DNA of 64,000 nt. Source: Hemicordylus capensis (Eukaryota > Chordata > Lepidosauria > Squamata > Cordylidae). Below the pieces are notes generated by a model that worked only from the letters and a program-made list of their open reading frames with translations, was not told the DNA's origin and ran no database searches. How positions within the stretch are numbered: the first letter of the stretch is position 1; every line of letters starts with the position of its first letter. Positions 1 to 11,248 of this stretch are shown in pieces. Location of the stretch: NCBI RefSeq assembly GCF_027244095.1, contig NC_069657.1, positions 247,048,674 through 247,112,673 on the forward strand, read 5' to 3'. The position numbers and the translations under genes are program-made.

Positions 1-174
1 CTGAGTCAGTCTCCATTTTGTGTTTGACATCTCTTTGAATTTCCCACCCTTCCACCCTTCTGATCGGTGACCTAAATCATGGGCTGACCTGCTGACAATT
101 CCCTCCTTGTTCCCCATTGGCTCTTTTGCTTCTTGCCACTCTTCACTGACCCCACATTGGCCAGGGGAAGGGTT

Positions 175-335
175 GCTAACCCATGGGGTGCTGGGTTCTA
201 TTGTTTCTGTGGTGTTCTGAGTGTAGATTCTCTGGTAGCATATGAGAGTGGATTCTTGTTTTTCACTGAAAATCTCATATGCTACCAGAGAATCTACAAT
301 GAACACCTCAGAAACACAAAACCCAGTACCCTAAG
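175..335. repeat. Long imperfect hairpin (inverted repeat)
   Basis: The arms around TAGATTCTCTGGTAGCATAT and its reverse complement are separated by about 20 bases and pair almost perfectly at 225-297. Pairing continues outwards less perfectly to roughly 187 and 330 (GGTGCTGGGTT against AACCCAGTACC). It is part of the foldback element around it. Confidence 0.85.
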
Positions 336-524
336 GGCTTGTGGGTATGGAGGTGGTTGGCACCCTATGTGCACTACACAACCCCTCACTCTGGGAAACC
401 CCAGTGCCCCCCAAGTGGAATTATGGGGCTGCTGAAACCTCCATTATTCCCTATGGGAGAAATCTTAAAAGGCGCGTAAACTTCAACAATTCACAAAAGA
501 TCAGCCCTTTGCCCAATGGAGAGG

Positions 525-727
525 AGAACTGGTCTTCTGGCTGAGCATGACTTGTCTCCATAGCTAAGCAGGATCTGCCCTGGTTGCATATGAATGGGAG
601 ACTTGATGTGTGAGCACTGCAAGACATTCCCCTCGGGAGATGAAGCCGCTCTGGGAAGAGCAGAAGGTTTCAAGTTCCCTCCCTGGCTTCTCCAAGATAG
701 GGCTGAGAGAGATTCCTGTCTGCAAAC
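525..727 (+). mobile_element. SINE with 5S-rRNA-like head, truncated copy
   Basis: It contains CTAAGCAGGATCTGCCCTGG followed by ATGGGAGAC, which resembles the internal promoter part of 5S rRNA (GCTAAGCAGGGTC ... GGATGGGAGACC). Better copies occur at 4197, 30045 and 38206. This copy stops after the GAGAGATTCCTG segment and lacks the GCTTCCTATGTTCC tail. Confidence 0.7.
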
Positions 728-1153
728 TTTCTGCATAATTCTGGAAGTTTCCTTGCCCCCATTGGGCACTACCACCCACCACACTCCGCTCTGGGTCATC
801 CCTTTCCCCTTGATTTGAAGTGATACATTTGCTGGAATCCCCATTATTCCCTATGGGAAAATTCTTAAAGATGTGTAAACTTAAAAAATTCACAAAATAT
901 CAGCCCTTTGCCTAATTCCTTTGGAATTTGGGTGGTAGCTTCCACCCATTGGACACTACTACCACCACCCACTCTTTTTGCCCTTGGACCCTTTTTAAAA
1001 ATCCAAATCGATTCGGATTCGGATTCAAAAAATTCGGCTACAAAAACAAAACAGGGCTGATTCGGATTCAGAAAATTTGGGTACAGAACAAAACGGGGGT
1101 GTTTCGATTCAGATACAAATCAAAACAAGAAAATTCCAAAATGCACACCCCTA

Positions 1154-2150
1154 TAAAGAGCCCCAGATGCTGTAGCCTAGCCTCATAAGGAAGGTGCTAC
1201 AGGCCCCTGATCATTTTGGTGGCCCTCTTCTGCACCTTTTCCAGTTCTACAATATTGTTCTTAAGATACGATGACCAAATCTGTACACAGAACTCCAGAT
1301 GTGGCCACACCATAGATTTGTATAAGGGCATTATAATATTAGCATTTTTATTTTCAGTCCCCTTCCTAATGTTTCCTAGCATGGAATTAGCCTTTTTCAC
1401 AGCTGTTGTGCACTGAGACGACACTTTCAATGAGCCCCCACCATGACCCAAAGATCTCTCTCCTGGTCATTCACCAACAGCTCAGATCTCATCAGCGTAT
1501 ATGTAAAGTCAGTTTATTTTGCCCCAATGTGCATCATTTTACACTTGTTTACATTGAACCGCATTTGCCATTTTGTCGCCTACTCCCCCAGTTTGGAGAG
1601 ATCTTTTTGGAGTTCCTCACAATCCATTGTGGATTTTACTACCCTAAATAGTTTAGTGTCATCTGCAAATTTGGCCACTTCGCTGGTCATCCCAACTTCA
1701 GATCATTTATGAACAAGTTAAAGAGCACTGGTCCCAGTACAGATCCCTGGGCGACCCCACTTCCTACCTACCTCCATTGTGAAAACTGTCCATTTATTCC
1801 TACTCTCTGTTTCCTGTTCTTCAACCAGTTACAAATCCACACATGAACCTGTCCCCTCATTCCCTGACTGCTAAGTTTACTCAAAAGCCTTTGGTGGGGA
1901 ACTTTATCAAAATCTTTTTGGAAGTCCAAGTATACTATGTCAACCGGATTACCTTTATCCGCATGCCTGTTGACACTCTCAAAGAACTCCAAAAGGTTAG
2001 TGAGACAAGACTTTCCCTTGCAGAAGCCATGCTGATTCTCCTTCAGCAAGGCCTTTTCTTCTATATGCTTAAAAATTTTGTCCTTAAGTATGCTTTCCAT
2101 CAATTTACCCAGCACCGAGGTTATGGGACTGAATATAGGCAATAATGTGG
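1154..2150 (-). mobile_element. CR1-type LINE fragment (reverse transcriptase region)
   Basis: Read on the minus strand, 1768-2238 encodes the reverse transcriptase core with HGFCKGKSCLTNLLEFFE and DIVYLDFQKDFDKVPHQRLL, typical of CR1 LINEs. Nearer the 3' end, 1197-1451 encodes the C-terminal LYKSMVWPHLEFC region. It is broken into several frames and lacks the endonuclease, so it is a dead 5'-truncated copy, as usual for CR1. Confidence 0.92.
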
Positions 2151-4196
2151 TCTGAGTAGGTTGTTTTGACACTGGGCTGGTTCGAGGGAGGTATCTGCTG
2201 GTACATGCGATCAGGATGAGGTTGTGCCAAGAGTGCACCTATTCTGATGTCACTACAGAATGTCCTGATGCACTTTTGGGCATCCCTTAATTGAAGGGCT
2301 CATCTGAATCACCTCTCTGTATGTGTTCTATATACCTGTCTAAATGGAACTGATTCACTTGGGAGAAAGTGATCAAATGCAATTGAGCAGGACAGGGTTT
2401 CACATTACTTTCAGCACAATTACTGCTTTGTATGTATCACAGACAACTTCTTGGTAGTGAAGTTTCTTTTCTCTTTCTGCAAGTCTCCATTTGCCTGTCC
2501 AACTATATTACTGTTAATTTCAGTAATGTTGTCAATGTAAATGGCAGGTTAGGGAATTAGGAAATAGAGAGAGCTTTGAGGCTGACAGGCTTCTAGAACA
2601 GGTGGTCAGCTGGTCACCTCTGACTGGCAAGAATCTCCTCCAAGGAATCAGAAAACTTCTGATAACTGGGAAAGACTGGGCTACTCTCCCCCTCCGTCGA
2701 GGTTACTTATGTGCCACAAGCAGTGTACTGGGGCAGACTGGTTAGTAGTATTTTTCTCTGTGTGGGCTAGTAACTTTTTAAGGGTTGTTTGCATAGCTGG
2801 GTAAGTGTGTATAAGATTCTTGGATTCCCAGAGCCTCTGCATAAATGTGAACAATGTGTACACTGTACATCATTATTCACAAGTTTTAGGAGCACAAGTC
2901 TGGTCTCCTATATTTCAGTCAACTGCCTAGATTGCAACAGTGGGAGCCTTAGGATGTAACATGGAATCACAGATCCAATGGACCCACAGATCTGCATGCC
3001 CCTCCCCCTGCTCTCCCATCTGCATTCGGATGAAATGGAGAGTGATCTAACAATAGTTACACTGACTGAAGAGAGGAAGGGGAACTGGCTGCCGGGGCTT
3101 CCTCCTTTAATGAAGGACAGCACTAACAGCTAATGGCGGCCAGAGCAAGAGAGGAGCTTTCTCCCTCAACTCCAGTTGCATAAGGGGGAAACTGCGGACC
3201 GGTGTTCAGATGTAACGTTAGTAATGTGCAGCTGGAGTTGAAGGGGGCGAAACTCCACTCTGAACCAAAGGTTCAGAATGGATTTCAGGGAGGTAAACCA
3301 TCGGTCCATTTTCCCACTTAACTCCAGTTGCCTGCATTTGGATGTACAGCTACCGAAACCAGAGGTGGAGGGACCTTCAGTTTCATGTTATGTCCAAATT
3401 CAGCCACTGTCTGTCAACCTTTTTGATGCCATTGACTGGCTGGCTACCAGTTCATCATGTAGACTGACTAGCTATGCTTCCGGTGACTGGTACCAGTCCA
3501 TAGACCAGTGGTTGAGCAACACTGGATTGCAAGACCACAGTAACAGCCATAATGGAATAATGTCGTATTCTATACCTTGAAAAGCCTCCAGCTTGTAAAT
3601 GTGCTTCCACACCACCTTCCAGCTTCTTAAGCCTTTTACAGATCATAGCTCCACTCAGCTACAAGACACTTGTGGGAAAATGTCATTGCATGCAAAGCAA
3701 CAACTATTTCTAATCTTAACTGCACACAATAGACACTATGTCATGGATAGTTGTGTCAGATTTGGACATTATTGATGGTTTGGCAGACTGTATCTCTATT
3801 TATTTCATAAGAATGACTGTGACAAAGCCAAAGCCCTTGCTTTTCAGTATCTCACTTGTGTGAGTACTGATTAAATCAATCCCGCCCCCCGGCATATGAT
3901 TTAAAATACATATTTCAGTTAAAGGGCATGTATAATCTTTGTTCAGTAAAAAGCTAACATGTGATCACCCAAGTCTATTGATATTCTGGGGGCATAAATT
4001 ACTTTTATAAAAAATAATATTTCTGGTTCTTTTGAAATTCATTTTGTAATGTCCCCTTTAATCCAGAATGCCAAAAGACAAAAGTAAACAATTCAATTCC
4101 TATTATTTCCTCAAGCCTCATGACATCTAGGTCCATTGCATGAGTTTTAGGGGATGAACTTATGTTGAATATTGAAGATGACGCTCACTGAAATTG
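2151..4196. other. No recognisable gene; diffuse inverted repeats
   Basis: I see no conserved coding frame. CTCCAGTTGC/GCAGCTGGAG motifs recur in inverted orientation at about 3165-3340, suggesting an old foldback element. Confidence 0.5.
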
Positions 4197-4500
4197 AGAA
4201 GAGAGCTGGTCTTGTGGTAGCAAGCATGACTTGTCCCCTTCGCTAAGCAGGGTCTGCCCTGCTTGCATATGAATGGGAGACTAGAAGTGTGAGCACTGTA
4301 AGATATTCCCCACAGGAGATGGAGCCACTCTGGGAAGAGCAGAAGGTTTCAAGTTCCCTCCCTGGCATCTCCAAGATAGGGCTGAGAGAGATTCCTGCCT
4401 GCAACCTTGGAGAAGCCACTGCCAGTCTGTGAAGACAATACTGAGCTAGATAGACCAATGGTCTGACTCAGTATATGACAGCTTCCTATGTTCCTATGTC
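4197..4500 (+). mobile_element. SINE with 5S-rRNA-like head, near full length
   Basis: It starts at GAGAGCTGGTCTTGTGGTAG and carries the 5S-like GCTAAGCAGGGTCTGCCCTG and AATGGGAGAC. It ends in the conserved tail with AGCTAGATAGACCAATGGTC and GCTTCCTATGTTCCTATG. Sister copies at 30045 and 38206 match along the whole length. Confidence 0.85.
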
Positions 4501-5440
4501 ATTGCTGACTGCTCTAAAAAGATCACTTCTGAGAGTGCCAAATTAGCCACAATCTTTTGCACATGTGTACCTCTCAGAACCACTTACTTGCTCCATCAAA
4601 GCCTCAAGCCACAAGTGGTTCCCAAGCTTTTACTCCTCCTCCTCTCTCACCCAACATGCAAGCAGCCACAAGAAACATGATAATCTTGCAAGTCAAGATT
4701 GCACCAAAGCAATCTCCTGGTAGTTTGGTTCAAACCAAAGTGAGAGGAATCCCACAAATCCTTCTCTGCCCCAGTCAGAAGCAGTCAGTTTGTGATGTGC
4801 CTGAGCTAGTTGACTGCACAGCACTTATGCTGACTGCATAAGTAGGGCTGCACCAAGTGTCTGCACAGTTGCCAGAAGTTCAGCATCTGCCTTTTCCTTT
4901 CTTTTCCTTTCTTTCTTTCCCCATCAAGCAGCTGGGGAATATCCTGGTGGGCATGCAGCATCTCACACCACTGGTTCCAAAGGCAGCAGAGCTGGCTGCT
5001 GTTGCATGGCTGACCCGATCTCCCTGCCAGCATCTGTCAGTGGAGTATGGGGCTGCTGGGCATGGCATGATGTGCTGTAGCTTAAATGGGCAGGAATGAA
5101 GGTGGTGAGACATTGCTAGTGTGTGTAATGTGTTGTGTTGACAGGCAGAGTATAGCCAGTGGTGTCGGGGCTTGGGAAACATGGAGTAGGTTGGGGATGC
5201 TAGAGTGCCTGTACATGCCGTCAGCTCTAGGTGCAGGTGTCTATGGTGCAGGAGAGGTCATGCTCCATCAGCCACCCTACTTCCGATCCTAAAAAATGGA
5301 TGCTGGTTTTCACTCTGGAATGGAAATTGGTTCACATGATCACACCAATGGGGGTAACCAGCATTCAGCTATAATTCCTGCAATCATGAGAACTCACATA
5401 TTGTTTGTTTGTACTTCCCACATTGCCATCTGTAAGTATC
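4501..5440. other. No recognisable gene
   Basis: There is no conserved frame or known repeat that I can name. Overlapping open frames near 4806-5292 run on both strands and show no domain. Confidence 0.4.
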
Positions 5441-5700
5441 TATAAAGTAAAGTTGTGCTGTTGAGTCGGTGTCGACTCCTAGCGACCACAGAGTCCTGTG
5501 GTTTTCTTTGGTAAAATACAGGAGGGGTTTATCATTGCCTCCTCCCACGCAGTATGAGATGATGCCTTTCAGCATCTTCCCATATCACTGCTGCCCAATA
5601 TAGGTGCTTCCCATAGTCTGGGAAACATACCAGCAGGGATTCAAATCGGCAACCTCTTGCTCCCTGGGCAAGTTACTTCCATTAGGTGGCAGATATAAGT
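5441..5700 (-). mobile_element. tRNA-derived SINE (family also at 17385)
   Basis: Read on the minus strand there is a tRNA-like head followed by CAATGGTAAAC- and GAGTCGACACCGACTC-type segments. The copy at 17385-17640 matches it and preserves a better B-box-like GGTTTAAATCCCCGCTGG. The strand is set by the order of head and tail. Confidence 0.75.
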
Positions 5701-6400
5701 ATCTATAAGGACCACATAAAACAAGCAATGAAAACAAGATAAATTTACATTAAATTACGACCCATAAAGCCACGAAAAAGAAGCATGAAAATGAGCAGAA
5801 GCATTCAGTTAGCCTAAAATATCTCTGAAATGCCAATTCCCTCCTCTGGGCTCTCACAGTTTGGAGCAGGTGGGGATGTGCTCAGCCATTAGGAAAGTGG
5901 AACCCCCTGACTGTCACCCCCTTGCCTGGGTGAGCACTTGATCCCATTCACCCAATGGGAGGCAAACAAGCTGGCCGCTTTATAGGCAGACCCTGCTTCT
6001 TCAGCTTCACTTGCCTGGTAGCATGGCACCCACCCACCCAGCCTTTACTCAGTGGGGGATAGCTGGTCACTATGGGGGCCCAAGTAGGAATTTTTTGTCT
6101 TCACCCAATTGGCCTGGGTTGAGACCTTTTTGCCTTCTTCCCACTGAATCTCTTTGGGCCTTTCATTAGCAGGGGTGATTTAAATAGGGTAGTCTTGTCA
6201 CACTGGCTGGTGAGTGCGGGTAAGTAGGATTGCCTATTGGTGTTTGGCAGGAGGCACCACTGTGGTGAAGGGGGACTCTAGGGAACCAACCCCTTTGGGT
6301 TTTGTGGCCTCAGGGTTGGGAATGGAACCCCGTGGGGATGTTTGAATCACCCTCTCAGAGCTTTACAACTTGGGTGGTGGTGAATTGAGTAACCCTCCCT
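5701..6400. other. No recognisable gene
   Basis: No conserved reading frame or named repeat is seen. It precedes the 5' edge of the CR1 copy. Confidence 0.4.
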
Positions 6401-8523
6401 CAATGTCAATGAAGCCATAAAGGGGAAGAAGACTTACTTCCGAAATTGGAAGGGAAGTCCAAATGAAGAGAACAGAAAGGAACACAAACTAGGACAAAAG
6501 AAATGCAAGGTGACAATAAGGGAGGGGAAAAGAGAGTTTGAGGAACATTTAGCTAAAAGCATCAAGGGGAATAACAAAAACTTCTTTTAGGTGTAGGAAA
6601 CCTGCCAGGGAGGCAGTTGGACCATTAGACAACGAGGGAGTGAAAGGGATTATTACAGAGGATATGGAGGTTGCAGAGAAGCGAAATGAATTCCTTGCAT
6701 CCATCTTCACAGCAGAGGATACTGAGCATATACCTGTTCCTGAAACAGGCTTTTCGGGGATGGAGGCTAAAGAACTGAGTCAGATAGAAGTGACAAGAGA
6801 TTGTGTCCTAAACTGTATGGAAAAATTAAAAACCAGCAAATCGCCAGGGCCAGATGGCATCCATCCAAGAGTCCTCAAAGAACTCAAATGTGAAATTGCT
6901 GACCTCCTTGCTAAAATATATAACTTATCCCTACAATCAGGCTCTGTACCAGAGGACTGAAAAGTAGCAAATGTAACACTGATTTCCAAAAAGGGGTCCA
7001 GGGATAATCCAGGAAATTACAGGCCGGTTAGCTTAACATCCATTCCAGGCAAATTGGTGGAAAGCATTCTCAAGGATAAAATTGTAAAGCACATAGAACA
7101 ATAGGCCCTGCTGGGAGAGAACCAGCATGTCTTGGAAATCCTGCCTCACAAACCTTTTGGAGTTCTTTGAGAGTGTCAACAAGTGTGTGGATAAAGGTGA
7201 TCCAGTTGACATAGTATACCTTGACTTCCAAAAAGCTTTTGACAAAGTTCCTCATCAAAGACTCTTGAGAAAATGTAGCAGTCATGGGATAAGGGGACAA
7301 GTACATGTGTGGATTGCTAACTGGATTGCTAGGGTTGAAGGACAGAGGGTAAGGATAAATGGAGCGTTTTCAGAATGGAGGGAAGTAAGAAGTGGGATCC
7401 CCCAGGGATCTGTACTGGGACTGGTGCTTTTTAATTTATTCATAAATGATCTAGAAGTAGGGGTAAGCAGCGAGGTGGCCAAACCTGCAGATGATACCCA
7501 ATATGCAGATGATACTGTTTCGGGTAGTGAAATCCAAAACTGATTGTGAAGAGCTCCAAAAGGATCTCTCCAAACTGGGTGAGTGGGTGACAAAATGGCA
7601 AATGTGGTTCAGTGTTGGCAAGTGTAAAGTGATGCACATTGGGACGAAAAACCCCAACTTCAAGTATACGCTGATGAGATCTGAGCTGTCGGTGACTGAC
7701 CAGAAGAGGGATATTGGGGTTGTGGTGGCCAACTCGTTGAAAGTGTCAAGCTGCCACACTCAATGTGTGGCAGCTGTGAAAAAGGCCAGTTCCATGCTAG
7801 GGATCGTTAGGAAGGGGATTGAAAATACAACTGCTAATGTTATAATGCTCTTATACAAAACTATGGTGCAGCCACACCTGGAGTACTACTGCATATAATT
7901 CTGGGCACCACATCTAAAAAAGGACATGGTAGAACTGGGAAAGGTGCAGAAGAGGGCAACCACGATGATCAGGGGCCTAGAGCACCTTCCTTATGAGACA
8001 AGGCTACAACACCAGGGGCTTTTTAGTTTAGAAAAAAGACAACTGTGAGGAGACATGATAGAGGTCTATAAAATCATGCATGGTGTGGAGAAAGTGGATA
8101 GAGAGAAATTTCTCTCTCACACACATAACACTAGAACCAGGGGTAATCCCATGAAATTGGTTGCCAAGAAATTTAGGTCCAACAAAAGGAAGTACCTTTT
8201 CACACAACGCATAATCAACTTGTGGAATTCTCTGCCACAAGATGTAGTGTTGGCTACTAGTTTGGATGGCTTTAAGAGGGGTTTGGATAACTTCATGGTC
8301 TATCAACAGCTACTAGTCAGAGGGCCTTAGGCCAACTCCAGCCTCAGAGGCAAGATGCCTCTGAATACCAGTTGCAAAGGAGTAACAGCAGAAGAGAGGG
8401 CATGCCCTCAGCTCCTGCCTGTAGGCTTCCAGCAGCATCTGGTGGACCACTGTGTAAAACAGGATGCTGGACTAGAAGGGCCTTGGGCCTGATCCAGCAG
8501 GGCTGTTCTTATGATGTTCTTAA
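6401..8523 (+). mobile_element. CR1-type LINE, 5'-truncated, with 3' UTR
   Basis: Frames at 6640-6960 (KTSKSPGPDGIHPRVLKEL), 7127-7543 (DIVYLDFQKAFDKVPHQRLL and [20 protein letters not shown], then QYADDT), 7491-7898 and 8055-8330 read in order through the reverse transcriptase and the C-terminal domain. The 3' UTR runs to the CR1-like end CCAGCAGGGCTGTTCTTATG near 8523. The endonuclease is absent, and the frame is broken by several frameshifts and stops (for example a TGA at 6958-6960), so it is inactive. It is the most complete CR1 in the window. Confidence 0.93.
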
Positions 8524-8655
8524 TGCAGGATACTATGTGGTTGGGAGGAAGCTGGGAGTCATTTCTGGCATTCTCTGCACCTGGCTGATTTGCTCAGCTA
8601 GATGGACCAATGGTCCGACTCATTATTAGCCAGCTTCCTATGTTCCTATGCTCCT
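8524..8655 (+). mobile_element. SINE tail fragment
   Basis: It ends with AGCTAGATGGACCAATGGTC and GCTTCCTATGTTCCTATG, the same tail as the 5S-like SINEs, abutting the CR1 3' end. Confidence 0.6.
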
Positions 8656-10005
8656 GTTTTCTTTGGGGTGTGGTTGCAGTAGCCTTGCCTTAACTTGAAA
8701 AGATGGCTTCTGAACAAGGAGGCTCTGCAAGGTCCTGGGTTTTATCTTCACTCTCCAGTGTAATTTAAAATGTCTCAGCTGCCTTGCATCAACATAAACT
8801 GATAACAAAAAAAAACAACAACCCCTGAAGTCTTGTGTGGCAGCCACACTTATCATGTCTCAACACATTTGCCTGTCTCTGAATGAAACTATATCTGTAC
8901 TGTAACCTAAGAAACAAAACCTTGTTGTGAAGAATTTTCCTTCGAATTTTGCCCTAGTTGAGATCATTACTTGTCTAATAGTGCAGGTTTATAATATTTA
9001 AAGAGCAAAATGTGTCCAGCACTGTTCAACAGAGCACTATTCAACAGTGCCTTTTCTCCAGCACTGTTCAACAGAGCTTGACCCCTGAGTCTCCCTCACT
9101 GGCACTGAAAGCAAGAACAAAAGGATTCAGATCCTGGGGGGAGGGAAAGTATCCTCTGTGCATGAAGATTTCAGCAGAGCAGCTGATTCATGGTTTGTTC
9201 TTATTACAAGATCTCTAGGAGCTATCACTGAGCTGAATACTTGCAGAAAGAATTCCTAAGTCCTGCATAGGATCTTACAATTCCCATTGACTGAATTCAT
9301 GAGTGCATGGACCCTTCCTTTTTTGCTGAAACCTCTATTGGGAAAGGAAGAATTTGAACAATCTTAAGAGCTGGATTCCTGACATATAGTTCCTCTTGGC
9401 TGAAATCACAGGTGGGTAGGCTCTTTCCATTCTTGCTGATATCTTTATTAGGAAAGGGAGGCCTTGAGCAACCTTAAGAGTTAGGATCCTGCTCTGATTC
9501 CCACTGGCTGAAGTGATGGGAGTGAATCACAAGGACCTGTTGCTGCAAGCTGCTGGACTCACCTCATTACAATGCTCTCAGTGTTTGTATTTTGGTAGAG
9601 CAAGCATAGGACGCTGGCCAGCAGACCACGCCCTTGGATTATCTATGATCCAGACCACAGACTTGCCCTGGCACATGTAGACTTCGGCAGGGGGAAAGAG
9701 GAGTTTGGGATTCATGGGTATCTTTGTAGTTTTGTTTATGCTATTATTTTTGCTAGTTACATTTGAATAGACAGTGTTATCTAACCACATCACAGGCTGT
9801 GCACATGTGTGGAGAGGGGAGATGGCTATCTTTGCAGGCCAGGCATTGCTCTAGGTGAGGGCTTGAGCTGCAGATAAACTGAAGGAAAGTAATTCCCTGA
9901 CTTTCTAGGAGACACTTGCCATCTTCTTCCAGCAGCAGGATTCAAACCTGCATCTCAGTTGCTTCCCATCACAGCTCTTTTCTTCAATGGGCTACTGCTT
10001 ATTAG
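8656..10005. other. No recognisable gene; decayed tandem duplications
   Basis: At about 9012-9075 the unit CCAGCACTGTTCAACAGAGC occurs twice. At about 9281-9510 a roughly 110-base unit beginning TTCCCATTGACTGAA recurs as TTCCTCTTGGCTGAA and TTCCCACTGGCTGAA, a diverged tandem repeat. No coding evidence. Confidence 0.5.
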
Positions 10006-10222
10006 CAATAGCAATAGCACTTACATTTATATACCGCTCTATAGCCGGAGCTCTCTAAGCGGTTTACAATGATTTAGCATATTGCCCCCAACATTCTGGG
10101 TACTCATTTTACCGACGTCGGAAGGATGGAAGGCTGAGTCAACCTTGAGCCCCTGGTCAGGATCGAACTTGTAACCTTTTGGTTACAGGGCGGCAGTTTT
10201 ACCACTGCGCCACCAGGGGCTC
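10006..10222 (-). mobile_element. tRNA-derived SINE (family also at 55990)
   Basis: On the minus strand it starts GAGCCCCTGGTGGCGCAGTG (A-box TGGCGCAGTGG) and has a B-box-like GTTCGATCCTG. It ends in a TATAAATGTAAGTGCTATTG-type tail. A near-identical copy lies at 55990-56210. Confidence 0.85.
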
Positions 10223-10254
10223 TACAATTACTACAATGATGATGGTGGTAGTGG

Positions 10255-10400
10255 CGGCGGCTATTTATAGTATTTAAATATACTATATACCGCTCTTCAC
10301 CAAAGTTCTCAAAGCAGTTTACATAGAAAAATACATAAATAAGATGGTCTCCTGTCCCCAAAGGGCTCACAATCTAAATCTCACAACCTTACAGCTGCTT
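10255..10400. repeat. Unclassified interspersed repeat, short copy
   Basis: The phrase CCAAAGGGCTCACAATCTAA preceded by CAAAGTTCTCAAAGC is shared with copies at 16972, 22888 and 58345. I cannot name the family. Confidence 0.55.
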
Positions 10401-10639
10401 TTGGCTGTGCTTATACAGTGGCTGTATGCATGGGCCTTGTTTGTGTGCCCCCAGAGCAGCCCATTGCAAAACAGTTTTCTCCATGATATGGCCACCCATG
10501 CATGTCCATGTGTGGTACTAACTGCATTGATTTATTATTTCTCTGTGTAAACCACCCTGAGCCATTTTTGGAAGGGCGGTATAGAAATTGAATTACTACT
10601 ACTACTACTACTAGTAGTAGTAGTCCTCTATGCACAATG

Positions 10640-11240
10640 GTCATATTTGGGGCTGGCACGCATGCATGCAGGCCATTTGCATGATGGGATCACAACCCGG
10701 GTCAAGCAAATGGTCCGCACACATAAACAGGGCTAAAACAGCTCCAAAACAACTTATAGAGACTCGGGGCGGGGGAGCCACTGGAGACACCCCTGTGGCC
10801 GTAGCAGCATCTCCCCGAGGCTGCCAAAGCCAAAGCCTTCAGTGGTGGTAAGTCAAACATTTTTTTTAAAAAACAAATTTTAATGGCACCTGGCACCCTT
10901 GAACCAGGCCCGAACTGGTTCAAATTTGACACAAACTGGGGGGCCCATTTGGGGTGTGGGGAGTGTGGACATGCCCAGTTTGGTTCAAATTTGAACGAAT
11001 TTGGGCCTGGTTCAGGGGTGCTGGGTGCCATTACATTTTGTAAAAAAAATCTTTTACTTACTGCCACTGAGGGGCTCGGCAGCCTCGAGGGTGCTGCTGT
11101 GATCACAAGTGGGGTCTCTGGCAGCTCCCCTCACCTCACCAGCCTCCCCCCAGTCTCCATGGACCAGTTCGGCCTGTTTTGGGGCTGCTTCATCCCTCTG
11201 CATGTGCACAGCGACCATTTTCAGGTGCCTTTTTTTCAGG
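10640..11240. mobile_element. Foldback element with GC-rich arms
   Basis: Left and right arms (about 10690-10910 and 10985-11130) are reverse-complement relatives. For example GAACCAGGCCCGAACTGG pairs with the arm around TTTGGGCCTGGTTCAGG, and GGGGAGCCACTGGAGAC pairs with the arm containing GGTCTCTGGCAGCTCCCC. It resembles the other GGTTC-rich foldbacks at 22681, 51753 and 55505. A hAT derivative is inserted at its right side. Confidence 0.6.
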
Positions 11241-11248
11241 CACCTGGC

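Larger units (their letters stand above)
1..1153. mobile_element. hAT-type foldback element, left end outside window
   Basis: The right edge ends in GTGCA-like terminal bases followed by CACCCCTA at about 1145-1153, the same terminal motif (TAGGGGTGTGCA in reverse) seen on other elements here that carry 8-bp duplications. Internally, a block starting CCATTATTCCCTATGGGA occurs at about 441 and again at about 841, a direct repeat roughly 400 bases apart. A long hairpin lies at 175-335 and a SINE is inserted at 525-727. I cannot see the left terminus, so size and target duplication are unknown. No coding potential is recognised; the short open frames overlap on both strands without codon structure. 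Confidence 0.55.

Noticed and set aside
525-727. A real 5S rRNA gene
   Set aside because: Only the internal promoter-like part resembles 5S; the ends differ and several dispersed copies share a SINE body and tail.
10006-10222. A functional tRNA gene
   Set aside because: A- and B-box-like segments are present, but no cloverleaf with acceptor stem fits and the body continues as a SINE.
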